Counted from the first letter of the stretch, positions 31,114 to 40,394 are shown. The stretch is DNA of 44,173 nt from Clostridium sp. UBA4108 (GCA_002381695.1 DFXM01000025.1:142712-186884); one strand, 5' to 3'. A program made the numbers and translations. Notes: generated from the letters alone by a model not told the origin.

Positions 31114-32139
31114 CTACTTGATAATACAAATCTCATTTTCTAGCCATTTTTCTAATTCAGAAATCATATCTGCATAACGACTAATGGAGTTTATTGTTTC
31201 TACTACTTGAGCAGTCCCCATGTGCTGTTCTTCTTGGTCTGTACATTCAATCCATAAAGATCGTTTTAAATTATATTCTAGCCAGCTTAGTTTGCCTAAA
31301 AAACCATTTACTAAGACCATTGTCCAATTTGCTTGTAGTGTTCCATATCTACTTTTATATCCATATATAAAAGCCAAAAATTTTTCTTTGTCAATGTTTC
31401 CTATTTCATTTTCACACCAGTAAATAGCTGTTTCAGTTAATTCTTGCATAGAATTTATATAGCCAGCTGCCTCCCAATCGATAATAATGGGGTTGTCTTC
31501 GCTCCACATAACATTTTTAGGATCTAAATCCCTATGGCTAATAACCATATCTGAAGCAAGCAGTGTTGCTGATTTATTTGCCAGGGCATTCCAATGGTGA
31601 AGCTTATCAATGATTTCAAGCAGCAGGTTAGCCCACACTGCATTATTTTCTTGTCCCTTTTGCAAATAGTAATTCCAATCTGTTAGCTTTGGATTATCTG
31701 ACCAATGATTAACTATGCCTAATTCTGAAAAATCCGTTATATGAATATTAGCAAGAATAGCACCTATTTTTTCGCAATGAACTGTAGTGATTTCATTATG
31801 ATTAAGACTTTTACCCTCTACCCAATGAAACACAAGATAGAATTGATTGTCTATTTCTTGAATGAAAGTGCCATTAAATCTTTTAGCTGGAAGAGCAGGT
31901 ATATTATTTGATGCAATATTAGCAATTTGTTCTGCATTAATGAAGTTCTGCATTGCCGCAGGTCTAAGCATTATTTGAGGGTTTAATGCTTTAATTGCAT
32001 ATTTACCTTGCGAGGTTTCAATAGCATACATTCTGTGTAAAAGCCCACCCGATATGGCTTCAGGCATACCGACTATCTCACCAATTTGTAAAATATCACA
32101 CAATTTTTTAAATTGTAGATTGTATTGAACATCACTCAT
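31114..32139 (-). CDS. Phosphotransferase (APH/choline-kinase-like)
   Basis: A protein of about 341 residues with the aminoglycoside-phosphotransferase fold. The N-lobe has KYAIKALNPQ with the ATP-binding lysine. The C-lobe has ISHRDLDPKNVMW (catalytic Asp and metal Asn) and NPIIIDWEAAGYI (metal-binding Asp). Substrates of such proteins include aminoglycosides, choline, homoserine and macrolides; none can be assigned. ATG at 32139 follows AAAGAGGAGTGCAAAAAA; the open frame continues 45 codons upstream but that part contains the promoter leader at 32219 and is not translated. Single-gene unit. Confidence 0.87.
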   Translation of the reverse strand: MSDVQYNLQFKKLCDILQIGEIVGMPEAISGGLLHRMYAIETSQGKYAIKALNPQIMLRPAAMQNFINAEQIANIASNNIPALPAKRFNGTFIQEIDNQFYLVFHWVEGKSLNHNEITTVHCEKIGAILANIHITDFSELGIVNHWSDNPKLTDWNYYLQKGQENNAVWANLLLEIIDKLHHWNALANKSATLLASDMVISHRDLDPKNVMWSEDNPIIIDWEAAGYINSMQELTETAIYWCENEIGNIDKEKFLAFIYGYKSRYGTLQANWTMVLVNGFLGKLSWLEYNLKRSLWIECTDQEEQHMGTAQVVETINSISRYADMISELEKWLENEICIIK

Positions 32140-32218
32140 TTTTTTGCACTCCTCTTTAGGTTCTATATGAATTGTATAAATAATTCTTATTTTATGACAT
32201 AGCTTCAACCTAAAGAAA

Positions 32219-32227
32219 ATTATACCA
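32219..32227 (-). promoter_or_regulatory. Extended -10 promoter of the phosphotransferase gene
   Basis: Minus strand TGGTATAAT, in leader TTTAGTGAAATATGGTATAA. It lies about 80 bp upstream of the chosen ATG at 32139 and inside the longer open frame, which argues for the shorter protein. Confidence 0.5.
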
Positions 32228-32285
32228 TATTTCACTAAATATTCATTTATATATTGCATAATTTTGTAAATCATATTTTAAATAT

Positions 32286-32834
32286 CTATTTATCTAATAA
32301 TCTTCCCATTATAACTGTATTATAATAATTTCCATCTTTATGAATACGATCCTTTATTAATAATCCTTCTTGTACAAATCCATATCTTTTATATAATTGA
32401 ATTGCTTTTTTATTTATTTGCACCACAGTTAATGAAATTTTTTCAATTTCCACATTATCTGCCCACGTCAAAATATTTTCTAGTAGTACTTTACCAATTC
32501 CATGAGCCCAGTATTCCTTTGATATACATATTCCAAACTCAGCTTTGTGTCTAAATCTACTTAGTTTATTTCCTTTGCAACGAGTAAATCCAACAATTTT
32601 ACCTTCTACTTCCGCAACTAAAAATATAGCTTTTTCCGCTATTGAATCTTCATAAATAAGTTTTTCAAAATCTTCTGGACTTAATAAATCTTCACCAGAT
32701 TCCCTATCAAGATGTTCTGTTTCTCCATCAATTTTAACTCTTAATTTAGATAATTCAATTGCATCATATTTTGTTGGACAACGAAGTATCCATGTTAGAC
32801 TTTTACCTTCTATTATTTTGTTTTTAATAATCAT
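32286..32834 (-). CDS. GNAT N-acetyltransferase
   Basis: A 182-residue GNAT: WILRCPTKYDAIELSKLRVK, strand VEGKIVGFTRCKG, AEFGICISKEYWAHGIGKVL carrying the acetyl-CoA motif, and NKKAIQLYKRYGFVQEGL. Like many drug or amino-acid acetyltransferases of Firmicutes it ends with a KDGNYYNTVIMGRL strand. GTTGGAGGCAATGT precedes the ATG. Confidence 0.88.
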   Translation of the reverse strand: MIIKNKIIEGKSLTWILRCPTKYDAIELSKLRVKIDGETEHLDRESGEDLLSPEDFEKLIYEDSIAEKAIFLVAEVEGKIVGFTRCKGNKLSRFRHKAEFGICISKEYWAHGIGKVLLENILTWADNVEIEKISLTVVQINKKAIQLYKRYGFVQEGLLIKDRIHKDGNYYNTVIMGRLLDK

Positions 32835-32978
32835 ACATTGCCTCCAACAGTATTACTAATATTAAAATAAGTTCGTACCTAATTACGTAGACGTAACTAT
32901 TAACTACAATTACAGCTTATCATTGATATATATAATTAAAGTGTACGTCATTTATGGTACGGTTCACCTATTATAATT

Positions 32979-33488
32979 CTAAAATAAAAAACTGCTTTTG
33001 TAATACTCATCTTTAAGCATTGAATATATAATTTGATCCAAATAACCACGTTTATCTTTATAGTTTTGTCTTAGAATTCCATCTCGATGCATTCCAAGTC
33101 CTTCATAAAGCTTAATTCCTATGAAATTATCGGGATACACATCTAACCAAAAGCGATTAATATTTCTATCCTCAAATGCATATTTTAGTAATGCAATCAT
33201 AGCTTCTTTTCCGTATCCTATCCCTTTGTTAGAAATAGCAATTCTTCTCAATTCAAAAATTTCTGATTTTAAATCTAATCTAATTAGAGCATATCCAATA
33301 ATTGAATTGTCCACTTTTTGTCTAAATACAAAAAGCAGTTGATTTTTATCTTCAATTTCTTCCTTGTGCTCCTCATAGGTACCAATCCAGAGAAAGTTTT
33401 TATTATCTTCATGGCTTTCCAATTCAATAATAGTTTCAATATCTTCTTCAGTGGCGTCAAGTATATAAAGACGCTTTGTTTCTATCAT
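32979..33488 (-). CDS. GNAT N-acetyltransferase
   Basis: A 169-residue RimJ/RimL-type GNAT: TKRLYILDATEEDIETIIEL, SIIGYALIRLDLKSEIFELR, the acetyl-CoA motif NKGIGYGKEAMIALLKYAF, then NRFWLDVYPDNFIGIKLYEG and DQIIYSMLKDEY. Substrate unknown. AATAGGGAGGATTAGT precedes the ATG. It lies between another GNAT and the ANT(6)-like gene. Confidence 0.88.
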   Translation of the reverse strand: MIETKRLYILDATEEDIETIIELESHEDNKNFLWIGTYEEHKEEIEDKNQLLFVFRQKVDNSIIGYALIRLDLKSEIFELRRIAISNKGIGYGKEAMIALLKYAFEDRNINRFWLDVYPDNFIGIKLYEGLGMHRDGILRQNYKDKRGYLDQIIYSMLKDEYYKSSFLF

Positions 33489-33597
33489 ACTAATCCTCCC
33501 TATTTTCTCCCTGATTATATTGTATAAATGTTTTTCAATTTCTCAATATATTAAAGATTCGTACTAATAAAAAAACATCCTTTTTGGGAGTATGACC

Positions 33598-34479
33598 CTA
33601 TAATATATCTGTGATGTTTTCAGGCATTTGCATTACACGTTTCAGATATTCCATCATATTTCTATCTTCCTCATTATTATATTCAAATTCAAAGTGTTTT
33701 CCCACAGATAAAGCTAAAGCTCGAAACAACTGGCAAGTAGTGAAAATTGATGACCATAAAGTATTATAATCACTGGTTGAATAAGTCTTTGCATACATAT
33801 CCCAAAATTCTGGGGACAGATACTTTTTAAAGTATTTTCCGCTCTTTCCAGCAGAACGGGAAAAGTCTGTTTCTACTCCAATATGCCATTCTATCATAGT
33901 ATGAAGTGCTTCCCTTACAGGAGAATTGAACATCCACATAACATATGGTAATTCATCTCTTGCAATACCTTTAGCTACATTTTGTAAACACCACCAAAAT
34001 TCATTACAACAGCTTAAATAGAGAAGCTCTGTAGGCTTTTTAATCCAATAGTCCTCATCTGTGGCAGATGGAATTATTGGGAGGCAGTTGTCCTTATCAA
34101 GCAGTGGAACAGTTAATTTATCACTTAAATATCTGGTGAGAGTTTCTCCTTTGGTCTGCAAGCAAAGGTCAATGCGATTTCCGTCCTTAAATAGCATTAA
34201 AAATGTATACGAGCGGTCAAAATCCATTTGAATATCGAAAGCCATATCATTTTTGTCAGGCTCTTGCAAAATAAGTAGCTCACCGAAAATCGATATCCAA
34301 TTTTTATCTTCAATAAAAGACTTTGTCTCCGTTACTACATACACAATATCATAGTCTTGAAAAATATCCTTTGGCACATTAGTATTTGTTCTCGAGCCGT
34401 TCATATAAACCGCACGGATACGTTCATCATTTTTTGCTACACTAAGAATTAAGTCCATCATTTCTTGTTCTTTTCTCAT
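33598..34479 (-). CDS. Aminoglycoside 6-adenylyltransferase-like protein
   Basis: The ~293-residue protein begins MRKEQEMMDLILSVAKNDER, with VYMNGSRTN (nucleotidyltransferase GS motif) and QDYDIVYVVTETKSF supplying the acidic D-x-D. It is the ANT(6)/AadE family, which adenylylates streptomycin at O-6. The C-terminal half is also of normal length. Start is the ATG at 34479, eight bases after GGGGG; an ATG at 34494 lies inside that site. Chromosomal clostridial homologues may not confer resistance, so activity is inferred. Slightly GC-richer than neighbours. Confidence 0.88.
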   Translation of the reverse strand: MRKEQEMMDLILSVAKNDERIRAVYMNGSRTNTNVPKDIFQDYDIVYVVTETKSFIEDKNWISIFGELLILQEPDKNDMAFDIQMDFDRSYTFLMLFKDGNRIDLCLQTKGETLTRYLSDKLTVPLLDKDNCLPIIPSATDEDYWIKKPTELLYLSCCNEFWWCLQNVAKGIARDELPYVMWMFNSPVREALHTMIEWHIGVETDFSRSAGKSGKYFKKYLSPEFWDMYAKTYSTSDYNTLWSSIFTTCQLFRALALSVGKHFEFEYNNEEDRNMMEYLKRVMQMPENITDIL

Positions 34480-34507
34480 AAATTTATCCCCCATCTTTTA
34501 TAAATGA

Positions 34508-34553
34508 ATCTTCTAAAAGTGATCTTACAACGTAAAATCACTTTCAGAAGATT
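34508..34553. other. Long inverted repeat in the leader of the ANT(6)-like gene
   Basis: AATCTTCTAAAAGTGAT...TTA and TAA..ATCACTTTCAGAAGATT pair with one or two mismatches over about 20 bp. On the minus strand it precedes the gene by about 30 bp. It has no T-run on that strand, so attenuation by termination is unlikely; an operator or stabilising hairpin is more likely. Confidence 0.55.
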
Positions 34554-34560
34554 ATAATAA

Positions 34561-34569
34561 ATTATACTA
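34561..34569 (-). promoter_or_regulatory. Extended -10-like element before the ANT(6) gene
   Basis: Minus strand TAGTATAAT, a one-base variant of the recurring TGGTATAAT leader. Confidence 0.4.
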
Positions 34570-34602
34570 TATATTCATATGAATTTCATGATTTTAGTAG
34601 AG

Positions 34603-34645
34603 TTTGTTTTAAGTAGTTCATTATCAACACCATATTAAAACAAAG
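34603..34645. repeat. Diverged copy of the 51-bp palindrome
   Basis: TTTGTTTTAAGTAGTTC at the left is identical to the arm of the palindrome at 40030; the right arm TTAAAACAAAG is shorter. A half copy (TCATTATCAACACTATATTA then AAACAAAGT) lies at 19590-19618. Confidence 0.6.
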
Positions 34646-34676
34646 TCAAATATCTATATAGATATAGCTTCATTGT

Positions 34677-36068
34677 CTACATTTTAGGTATGGTAAAACT
34701 AATAGTAGTTCCAGCTTCTATAGAAGATGAACACTTTATATTACCTCCATGACTCTCTACTATATACTTAGATATAGAAAGACCAAGTCCTGAACCTGAT
34801 ATATTAGTATTTCTATATTTTTCTCCTCTATAGAATTTATTAAAGACAAAGGGTATGTCATCTATGCTAATCCCACTACCAAAATCCTTAATATTTAAAG
34901 TGATCTTATCAATATCATCATCTATCCAAATTTCAATTTTCTCTCCTGATTTAGAGTATTTTATTGAATTTACAATAATATTATTTATAACTTGATTTAT
35001 TCTTATTGTATCTATAAAAACTAGAGCCCTTGGCAATTCTCCCTTAACAATTAACCTCATATTATGAGTAGCTACATCAATAGATAAGTCCCCTAAGATT
35101 TCTATTAGATAATCATCAGAGTATATTTCTCTTCTTTCAATGGGCATTTCATTTAACTCTGTTTTTGATTGCTCTAATATATCATCTATTAATTTTGAAA
35201 GTTCTTTAGATTTCTTCAATATAATGTTTGAATATCTTTTTATGCCTTCTTCATCATTTACAATTCCATCTCTTATACCTTCTACATATCCTGAGATTGA
35301 TGAAAGTGGAGTTTTTAAATCGTGAGAAATACAGGCTAATAGTTCTTTTTCATTTCTTTTAAGTTTTTCTTCCTTCTCTTTTGAGTATATTATTTCATCT
35401 CTCATAGCTTCAAAGTCATGACAAAATCCTCCAACTTCCCCATGGTAGTCATAGTTTATTTTACACTGATAACTTCCATTTAATATAGTTTTCGCACTAC
35501 TATGAAGCTCCTTAATTGGTTTTATTATATCAATTTTTACAAATCTATTAATCATAAAAGCTAATATAGCTATTACAAATAAAAGTATCCATAGGAGTAT
35601 AAATTTTTCATTCTCATTTGCACCTTCTAACGCATTCTGAGGTAAATCTATAATTACAATCCCTTCTTGAACACCATCATTAACTAAAGGAACACTGTAT
35701 CTAATTAGTCCATTGTTCCTATTAGCAAAGGCATTATCATAACCTATTTCATTTTCAAGATTTATTTTCTCTTCTTTGTTGAAATCACTTATAGAAGAAA
35801 AGATAACCTCCCCTTTTAAGTTTATAACTGTATAATTATAAAAATCATTTTCCATGTAATAGTTATTTTCTTTAAACATTTCTTTAATCAATCCTCTTTG
35901 ACTTGAGGTTTCTATTCTTAATAGATTAGACTTATCTTCTTTTTTAATATCTTCCTTTAAAATTAGAATAGAATATATCACTGACAATATAACAAGTAGA
36001 TATATTAGCCCTGTAAATATACTGATTTTTTTACTAAGGTAATTATCTTTTACTCTATTATTTCCCAC
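34677..36068 (-). CDS. Sensor histidine kinase (HAMP type)
   Basis: A 463-residue kinase with helix 1 (about residues 15-37), an extracytoplasmic sensor (~38-155), helix 2 (~157-176), HAMP (~178-230), HisKA with H249 in LLACISHDLKTPLSSISGY, and HATPase motifs VINNIIVNSIKYSKS, IKDFGSGIS, SGSGLGLSISKYIV. It pairs with the response regulator whose gene overlaps its start by 19 bp. It likely controls the adjacent FtsX-type ABC transporter; the signal is unknown. GTG start. Confidence 0.9.
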   Translation of the reverse strand: MGNNRVKDNYLSKKISIFTGLIYLLVILSVIYSILILKEDIKKEDKSNLLRIETSSQRGLIKEMFKENNYYMENDFYNYTVINLKGEVIFSSISDFNKEEKINLENEIGYDNAFANRNNGLIRYSVPLVNDGVQEGIVIIDLPQNALEGANENEKFILLWILLFVIAILAFMINRFVKIDIIKPIKELHSSAKTILNGSYQCKINYDYHGEVGGFCHDFEAMRDEIIYSKEKEEKLKRNEKELLACISHDLKTPLSSISGYVEGIRDGIVNDEEGIKRYSNIILKKSKELSKLIDDILEQSKTELNEMPIERREIYSDDYLIEILGDLSIDVATHNMRLIVKGELPRALVFIDTIRINQVINNIIVNSIKYSKSGEKIEIWIDDDIDKITLNIKDFGSGISIDDIPFVFNKFYRGEKYRNTNISGSGLGLSISKYIVESHGGNIKCSSSIEAGTTISFTIPKM

Positions 36069-36757
36069 TTATATCCTACTCCCCATATTGTCTTTATTGA
36101 TTTTTCCCCATATTCTCCAAGTTTCTCTCTTAACCTTTTAACGTATACAGCTATAGTGTTTTCGTCCATATACTCACTGTATCCCCATACATTTTCATAT
36201 ATCTGGGATTTTGAAAATACTTGTGAAGGATTAGAAGTAAAAAAATCTAATATTTGAAATTCTTTGGAGGTTAGTGGTACTTCCTGACTGTTTAATATAG
36301 CCTTATACCCCTTAGAGTCTACTATTAAATTCCCAAATTGTTTTACATCTGGTAGCATATCACTAGAAAATGAAGTATACCTCCTTATATGGGCTTTCAC
36401 CCTTGCTACTAATTCCATTGGAGAAAAGGGCTTTGTCATATAGTCATCTGCCCCTACTCCTAAGGTTAGTATCTTATCCATCTCTCCATTTTTAGCCGAT
36501 AACATAAGTATTGGCATTTTTGATATTGTCCTTATTCTTTTACAAGCTTCAATCCCATCTAAAAGTGGAAGCATAATATCTAAAATAATGAGCTTTATCA
36601 TAGGATCACTAGCTAGCTCTACTCCTTTTAGACCATCATTAGCTATTAACACCTGAAATCCATCTATTTCTAAATAGTCTTTTATTAAGTTTCCTAAATC
36701 ATTATCATCTTCAATCACTAAGATTTTGTCACCTATTTTACTCACCCCCACTTCCAT
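36050..36757 (-). CDS. OmpR/PhoB-type response regulator
   Basis: A 235-residue regulator: receiver acidic pair in ILVIEDDND, phosphoacceptor D60 in LIILDIMLPLLDG, lysine in YMTKPFSPMEL, and a C-terminal winged helix with VPLTSKEFQILDFFTSNPSQ and DENTIAVYVKRLREKL. Kinase gene follows with a 19-bp overlap; the ATPase gene lies 12 bp upstream, so regulators and transporter share a transcript. The start could be the ATG (36757) or GTG codons within the next five residues; a GGGGGTGAG run makes this uncertain. Confidence 0.9.
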   Translation of the reverse strand: MEVGVSKIGDKILVIEDDNDLGNLIKDYLEIDGFQVLIANDGLKGVELASDPMIKLIILDIMLPLLDGIEACKRIRTISKMPILMLSAKNGEMDKILTLGVGADDYMTKPFSPMELVARVKAHIRRYTSFSSDMLPDVKQFGNLIVDSKGYKAILNSQEVPLTSKEFQILDFFTSNPSQVFSKSQIYENVWGYSEYMDENTIAVYVKRLREKLGEYGEKSIKTIWGVGYKWEIIE

Positions 36758-36769
36758 TATATCATTATT

Positions 36770-37525
36770 TTACCAGCCCCTACTTTTTATAAATTCAAAT
36801 ATCTTTTTTTCTCTATTATCTGAATCTTTTTCATTGTATCTTCCAAGAGATAAATCACCATCAATTCTTCCATCTTTTAAATAAATTAATCTACTTGCTC
36901 TTGAGGCTGCCCTTAAATCATGGGTTACCATTACTATGGATTGGCCCTCTTCATTTAACTGAGTAAGTATATCTAGTACCTTGGCTCCAGTTGAAGAATT
37001 AAGTGCTCCTGTCGGTTCATCACCAAAAATTATTTTAGGATTGTTTATTAATGCTCTAGCAATTGCAACTCTTTGCTGTTGTCCTCCCGATATTTCTGAA
37101 GGATATTTATCTTCTATATCTTTCAGCTCTAATCTATTTAATAGTTCATCTGTTTTTTTGTTTACACCCTTCTTATCTTTATTGTTTAAATAACCACAAT
37201 AAGTAATATTTTCTTTTATAGTCAAATCATAAAGTAAGTTTATACTCTGAAAAACAAATGATATATCTTTATTTCTAATACCTGAAGCTTCTTTTTCACC
37301 TATATTAATTATATCTTTTCCTAAAAGCTCAATGCTACCTGCACTTGGGCTATCCATAGTACTAATAGAATATAGCAATGTAGATTTTCCAGAACCTGAA
37401 CTACCCATTATTACTGTAAAATCACTTTCATATATATCTAAGTTAATATTTTTTAATACATTGTTTGATGTTTTTCCTAAAATAAATGATTTACATAATC
37501 CTCTTGCTTTAATAATACTTTCCAT
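36770..37525 (-). CDS. ABC transporter ATPase (LolD/MacB type)
   Basis: A 251-residue ATPase: Walker A MGSSGSGKSTLLYSIS, Q-loop FVFQSINLLYDLTI, signature ISGGQQQRVAIARAL, Walker B IIFGDEPTGAL, H-loop VMVTHDL. It is the MacB/LolD class that drives FtsX-like permeases that move substrates by mechanotransmission and not by a channel. A GGGGGGAGAAG stretch precedes the ATG. It is placed 12 bp after the permease gene. Confidence 0.92.
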   Translation of the reverse strand: MESIIKARGLCKSFILGKTSNNVLKNINLDIYESDFTVIMGSSGSGKSTLLYSISTMDSPSAGSIELLGKDIINIGEKEASGIRNKDISFVFQSINLLYDLTIKENITYCGYLNNKDKKGVNKKTDELLNRLELKDIEDKYPSEISGGQQQRVAIARALINNPKIIFGDEPTGALNSSTGAKVLDILTQLNEEGQSIVMVTHDLRAASRASRLIYLKDGRIDGDLSLGRYNEKDSDNREKKIFEFIKSRGW

Positions 37526-37537
37526 CTCTTCTCCCCC

Positions 37538-39865
37538 CTACTCTTCCATAAGCTCCACTGTAGATATTTTTCTTATACTAAACATTGATATTATTGTTGC
37601 ACCAATAGTTAATATTTCAATAAATACTATTGTAATTATAACTTCACCATTTGGAATCATTAAACCATCTATCCCCATCATTGCAAACTTATATATACTT
37701 TTAGAGATAGTAGCATTTAAAATAAATCCAACTAAAGATGAAATACCTGTAAGCATCATAATTCTATATAAAGTTCTCTTTAAAATATAAATATTTGAAA
37801 ATCCTAGAGATTTCATAATTGCATTATTTCTTCTATTGTCCGTATTGTTCATAATTATAAGATTTACTATATTTAAGATGCTAAATAGCAATATTCCTAG
37901 AAGAATAATTGTAGTAACTGGTATAACTATCTCAATAATTGACTTACTTGTTGTAACAATTATGCTTGGACATGTATCTATGGAGCATACTTCATATTTA
38001 TCTTTATATTCATTTTTAAACACTTCATAATCATTTTTATCTTTTAAAGTAATATTGAGGTTTAAGTTATTAAGATTATTTCTAAATTCCTTAGGCACTA
38101 CATCTAAAGTCATTCTCATATTGTAGTTATTTGACATCATACCTATATAGCTACCAGTGATAAGTAATGATTTTTCTTCTCCTAATATTTTCATATCTAT
38201 ATAATCACCAATATCTAAATTTGCCTCTTTTAGAATTTGTTCTGACAATGCAACTTCATTTTTATTTTTAGGATTTCTTCCCTCTGTAATTGATACATTA
38301 AACCCATGATCATTGTCATAGTTATCATATAAATAAGTGACAACTTGTGCATTTTTTATATTGTATCTTGATACATCTATATAGGCCACCTTTCCTACAT
38401 CAAATGAACATTCCCTTACTCCTAATACTCTAGGATCACTCTTAATTTCTTCTAAAGCTTTATCATATGACTCCTCTCCACTTGGAAAATCTAAGGTAAC
38501 ATCCCCCTGAAGTAGTCCAAACATATTCCATGCATTATCTTTCATATTAACCATTGAGTAATTTACACTAACTAAAAATACTGAAAGATATATTACAATG
38601 GATAATACAATTACTATAATTAAGTTTTGTTTTTTATATTTAAAAATATCATTTATAGCCATGGACATTGGTGATGAAGCATCTTTAATAATTGACTTCT
38701 TAAATTTCTCTTTAGATGAAGTTACACCTATTCTAAAGGCCTCAACTGGCTTTATTTTATTTATTCTTCTAAGTAAAAGATAAATATTAGATATTAAAAC
38801 AAAACTCATTAATATTATTGTTAAAATTATAAAGCTAAAGTTATTTATGCCACCCTTATATATTCCAATATATTTAATAGATATCTTTATTAAATAATTA
38901 ACAAACAAAATACTAAAGAAACTTCCAAAGGTTATTGCAATGATTCCTACTATTCCAAAGCTTTTTAAATATATATTACGTATCTGTTTTGAGGTAAATC
39001 CTAATGATTTATATACACCTATAGATTTATACTCCTTTAAGATGTTGTTCCATAGTACAAATCTTATTATTACAATAGATACAATAAATATTAATATAGC
39101 TGTACTTAATCCTACTCCACTTGTAATTTGGCTTCCAGCATTTGCTGCAAATATAGTAATCCACTTGTCGTATATAACTCCATCAACAGAATCACCTACA
39201 TAAGAAACTAAGTCAGATGTTGCATCGTTCCCTTCTTTAGAAGAATCATAACCAATATATTGAGATTTAATAAGTTCATTAAAATCCCCATATACATTAC
39301 TATTTATATATAAATTGTTATACCCCATAACAGAACTTGGAACTAATGAATCATTTACTAATGCTGATATAGTTAAATATTTATATTCATTACCATCTTT
39401 TATCTTTAACTTATCTCCTATTTTTAAATTTTTAGAATCAGCTAAAAGATTTGAAACCCAAATAGTACCTTTACTTGGAGTAGTTACTTTTTCACCTTTT
39501 GTTATTACTACATCCCATGGGTGAGCTTTCATCCCCTCATAAATTATTAAATTTGCCATGCCCAGATCAAGGTTTTCATCCCCTAAAAATACTTGTCTAT
39601 CTACCATTAGTCCTTTTGTTTTTCTTATATCCTTTTCATTAGGCTCCTTTTCCTTAATGAAATTTTCAACTTTTGGGATAATGTCATCATTATAAGTTTG
39701 AACTAAAATATCTTTTATATTTTCTCCTTCATAATATTCCTCAGTATATCTTGCAACTGTACTGGAAAAACTTGCACAAACTGCAAATATAGATGAAGAT
39801 ACCATTAAAATAATTGCTATTAAAATAAATTGTATCTTTTTTTGTTTAATTTTCTTTTTCCACAT
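37538..39865 (-). CDS. FtsX/MacB-type ABC permease
   Basis: A ~775-residue permease. It has one N-terminal helix (IQFILIAIILMVSSSIFAVC), a large extracytoplasmic domain (~residues 45-255), an FtsX-like three-helix block (YKSIGVYKSLGFTSKQIRNI), a short link, a second helix and extracytoplasmic domain (~420-640), and a final FtsX block (NNAIMKSLGFSNIYILKRTL). Two FtsX units in one chain is common for peptide or lipoprotein exporters and bacteriocin immunity systems. Start is ATG at 39865, six bases after GGAGGGG. Substrate unknown; the associated kinase and regulator suggest envelope stress. Confidence 0.88.
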   Translation of the reverse strand: MWKKKIKQKKIQFILIAIILMVSSSIFAVCASFSSTVARYTEEYYEGENIKDILVQTYNDDIIPKVENFIKEKEPNEKDIRKTKGLMVDRQVFLGDENLDLGMANLIIYEGMKAHPWDVVITKGEKVTTPSKGTIWVSNLLADSKNLKIGDKLKIKDGNEYKYLTISALVNDSLVPSSVMGYNNLYINSNVYGDFNELIKSQYIGYDSSKEGNDATSDLVSYVGDSVDGVIYDKWITIFAANAGSQITSGVGLSTAILIFIVSIVIIRFVLWNNILKEYKSIGVYKSLGFTSKQIRNIYLKSFGIVGIIAITFGSFFSILFVNYLIKISIKYIGIYKGGINNFSFIILTIILMSFVLISNIYLLLRRINKIKPVEAFRIGVTSSKEKFKKSIIKDASSPMSMAINDIFKYKKQNLIIVIVLSIVIYLSVFLVSVNYSMVNMKDNAWNMFGLLQGDVTLDFPSGEESYDKALEEIKSDPRVLGVRECSFDVGKVAYIDVSRYNIKNAQVVTYLYDNYDNDHGFNVSITEGRNPKNKNEVALSEQILKEANLDIGDYIDMKILGEEKSLLITGSYIGMMSNNYNMRMTLDVVPKEFRNNLNNLNLNITLKDKNDYEVFKNEYKDKYEVCSIDTCPSIIVTTSKSIIEIVIPVTTIILLGILLFSILNIVNLIIMNNTDNRRNNAIMKSLGFSNIYILKRTLYRIMMLTGISSLVGFILNATISKSIYKFAMMGIDGLMIPNGEVIITIVFIEILTIGATIISMFSIRKISTVELMEE

Positions 39866-40029
39866 CTTTATCCCCTCCATAGTTTTATAATACAAATTAA
39901 TTTTTAATATATTTATTTCAAATTCTTAATGAATTCTTACATTTTAATCTTATTGTTTTATTCTCACATAGCTCCTTAAGTATTACTCCTATAAAAGTAA
40001 GCTTTTATAAACCTTCATACCTTTTTACA

Positions 40030-40080
40030 AGGCTTTGTTTTAAGTAGTTCTTGATTTTAGAACTACTTAAAACAAAGCCT
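40030..40080. repeat. Perfect 51-bp palindrome
   Basis: Arms of 21 bp (AGGCTTTGTTTTAAGTAGTTC and its complement) are perfectly matched around a 9-nt loop, TTGATTTTA. It lies in the 5' region of the permease operon and may terminate the plus strand or be a mobile repeat; related partial copies lie at 19590, 34603 and near the window start (about 29-52: GTTCTAAAATCAACAAGC then TTTAAAACAAAGC). Confidence 0.75.
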
Positions 40081-40136
40081 CAATTAAAAATTATTTAAGT
40101 ATATTTTTAGTAACAACTACTCTTCTACATAGGTAA

Positions 40137-40346
40137 ATTACGATATATTTTAAAAAATATCCCGAGAAAGTATCCCATTATATAGGAGTCGGTCAAGTTA
40201 TCAACATGATGGAAAATGAAAGAATTGGATATTCAAAATTAAAAGAAGAGATTCTAAAATCAGATAACAAATCTGACTTAAAGAAGCTTGAAGCTTTAGG
40301 AGAATATCCTAAAACCTATATAGATAAAGATATGTTGAAGGCTTGA
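40137..40346 (+). pseudogene. C-terminal remnant of an alpha/beta hydrolase
   Basis: Plus-strand frame without start: YFKKYPEKVSHYIGVGQVIN, MMENERIGYSKLKEEILKSD, then NKSDLKKLEALGEYPKTYI and a TGA at 40344. The EKVSHYIGVGQVINMMENER pattern is that of proline-iminopeptidase-like alpha/beta hydrolases just after the nucleophile region. It is the only decayed gene on the plus strand and shows that the region has been cut and inverted. Confidence 0.75.
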
Positions 40347-40347
40347 A

Positions 40348-40394
40348 TAAAAAAAGCAATAAAAACACCTAATGGTGCTATCTATTGCCTTTAA
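40348..40394 (-). terminator. Terminator of the small membrane gene
   Basis: On the minus strand AAAGGCAATAGATAGCACC pairs with GGTGTTTTTATTGCTTT in interrupted fashion and runs into a TTTTTTATTC tract. It lies about 125 bp past the stop of the gene at 40518. Confidence 0.5.

Noticed and set aside
32140..32274. Longer start for the APH-like phosphotransferase
   Set aside because: The extra 45 codons include the promoter leader; the ATG at 32139 has AAAGAGGAG upstream.
34508..34553. Attenuator or riboswitch before the ANT(6)-like gene
   Set aside because: No T-run follows on the minus strand and no competing antiterminator stem was seen; kept only as an inverted repeat.
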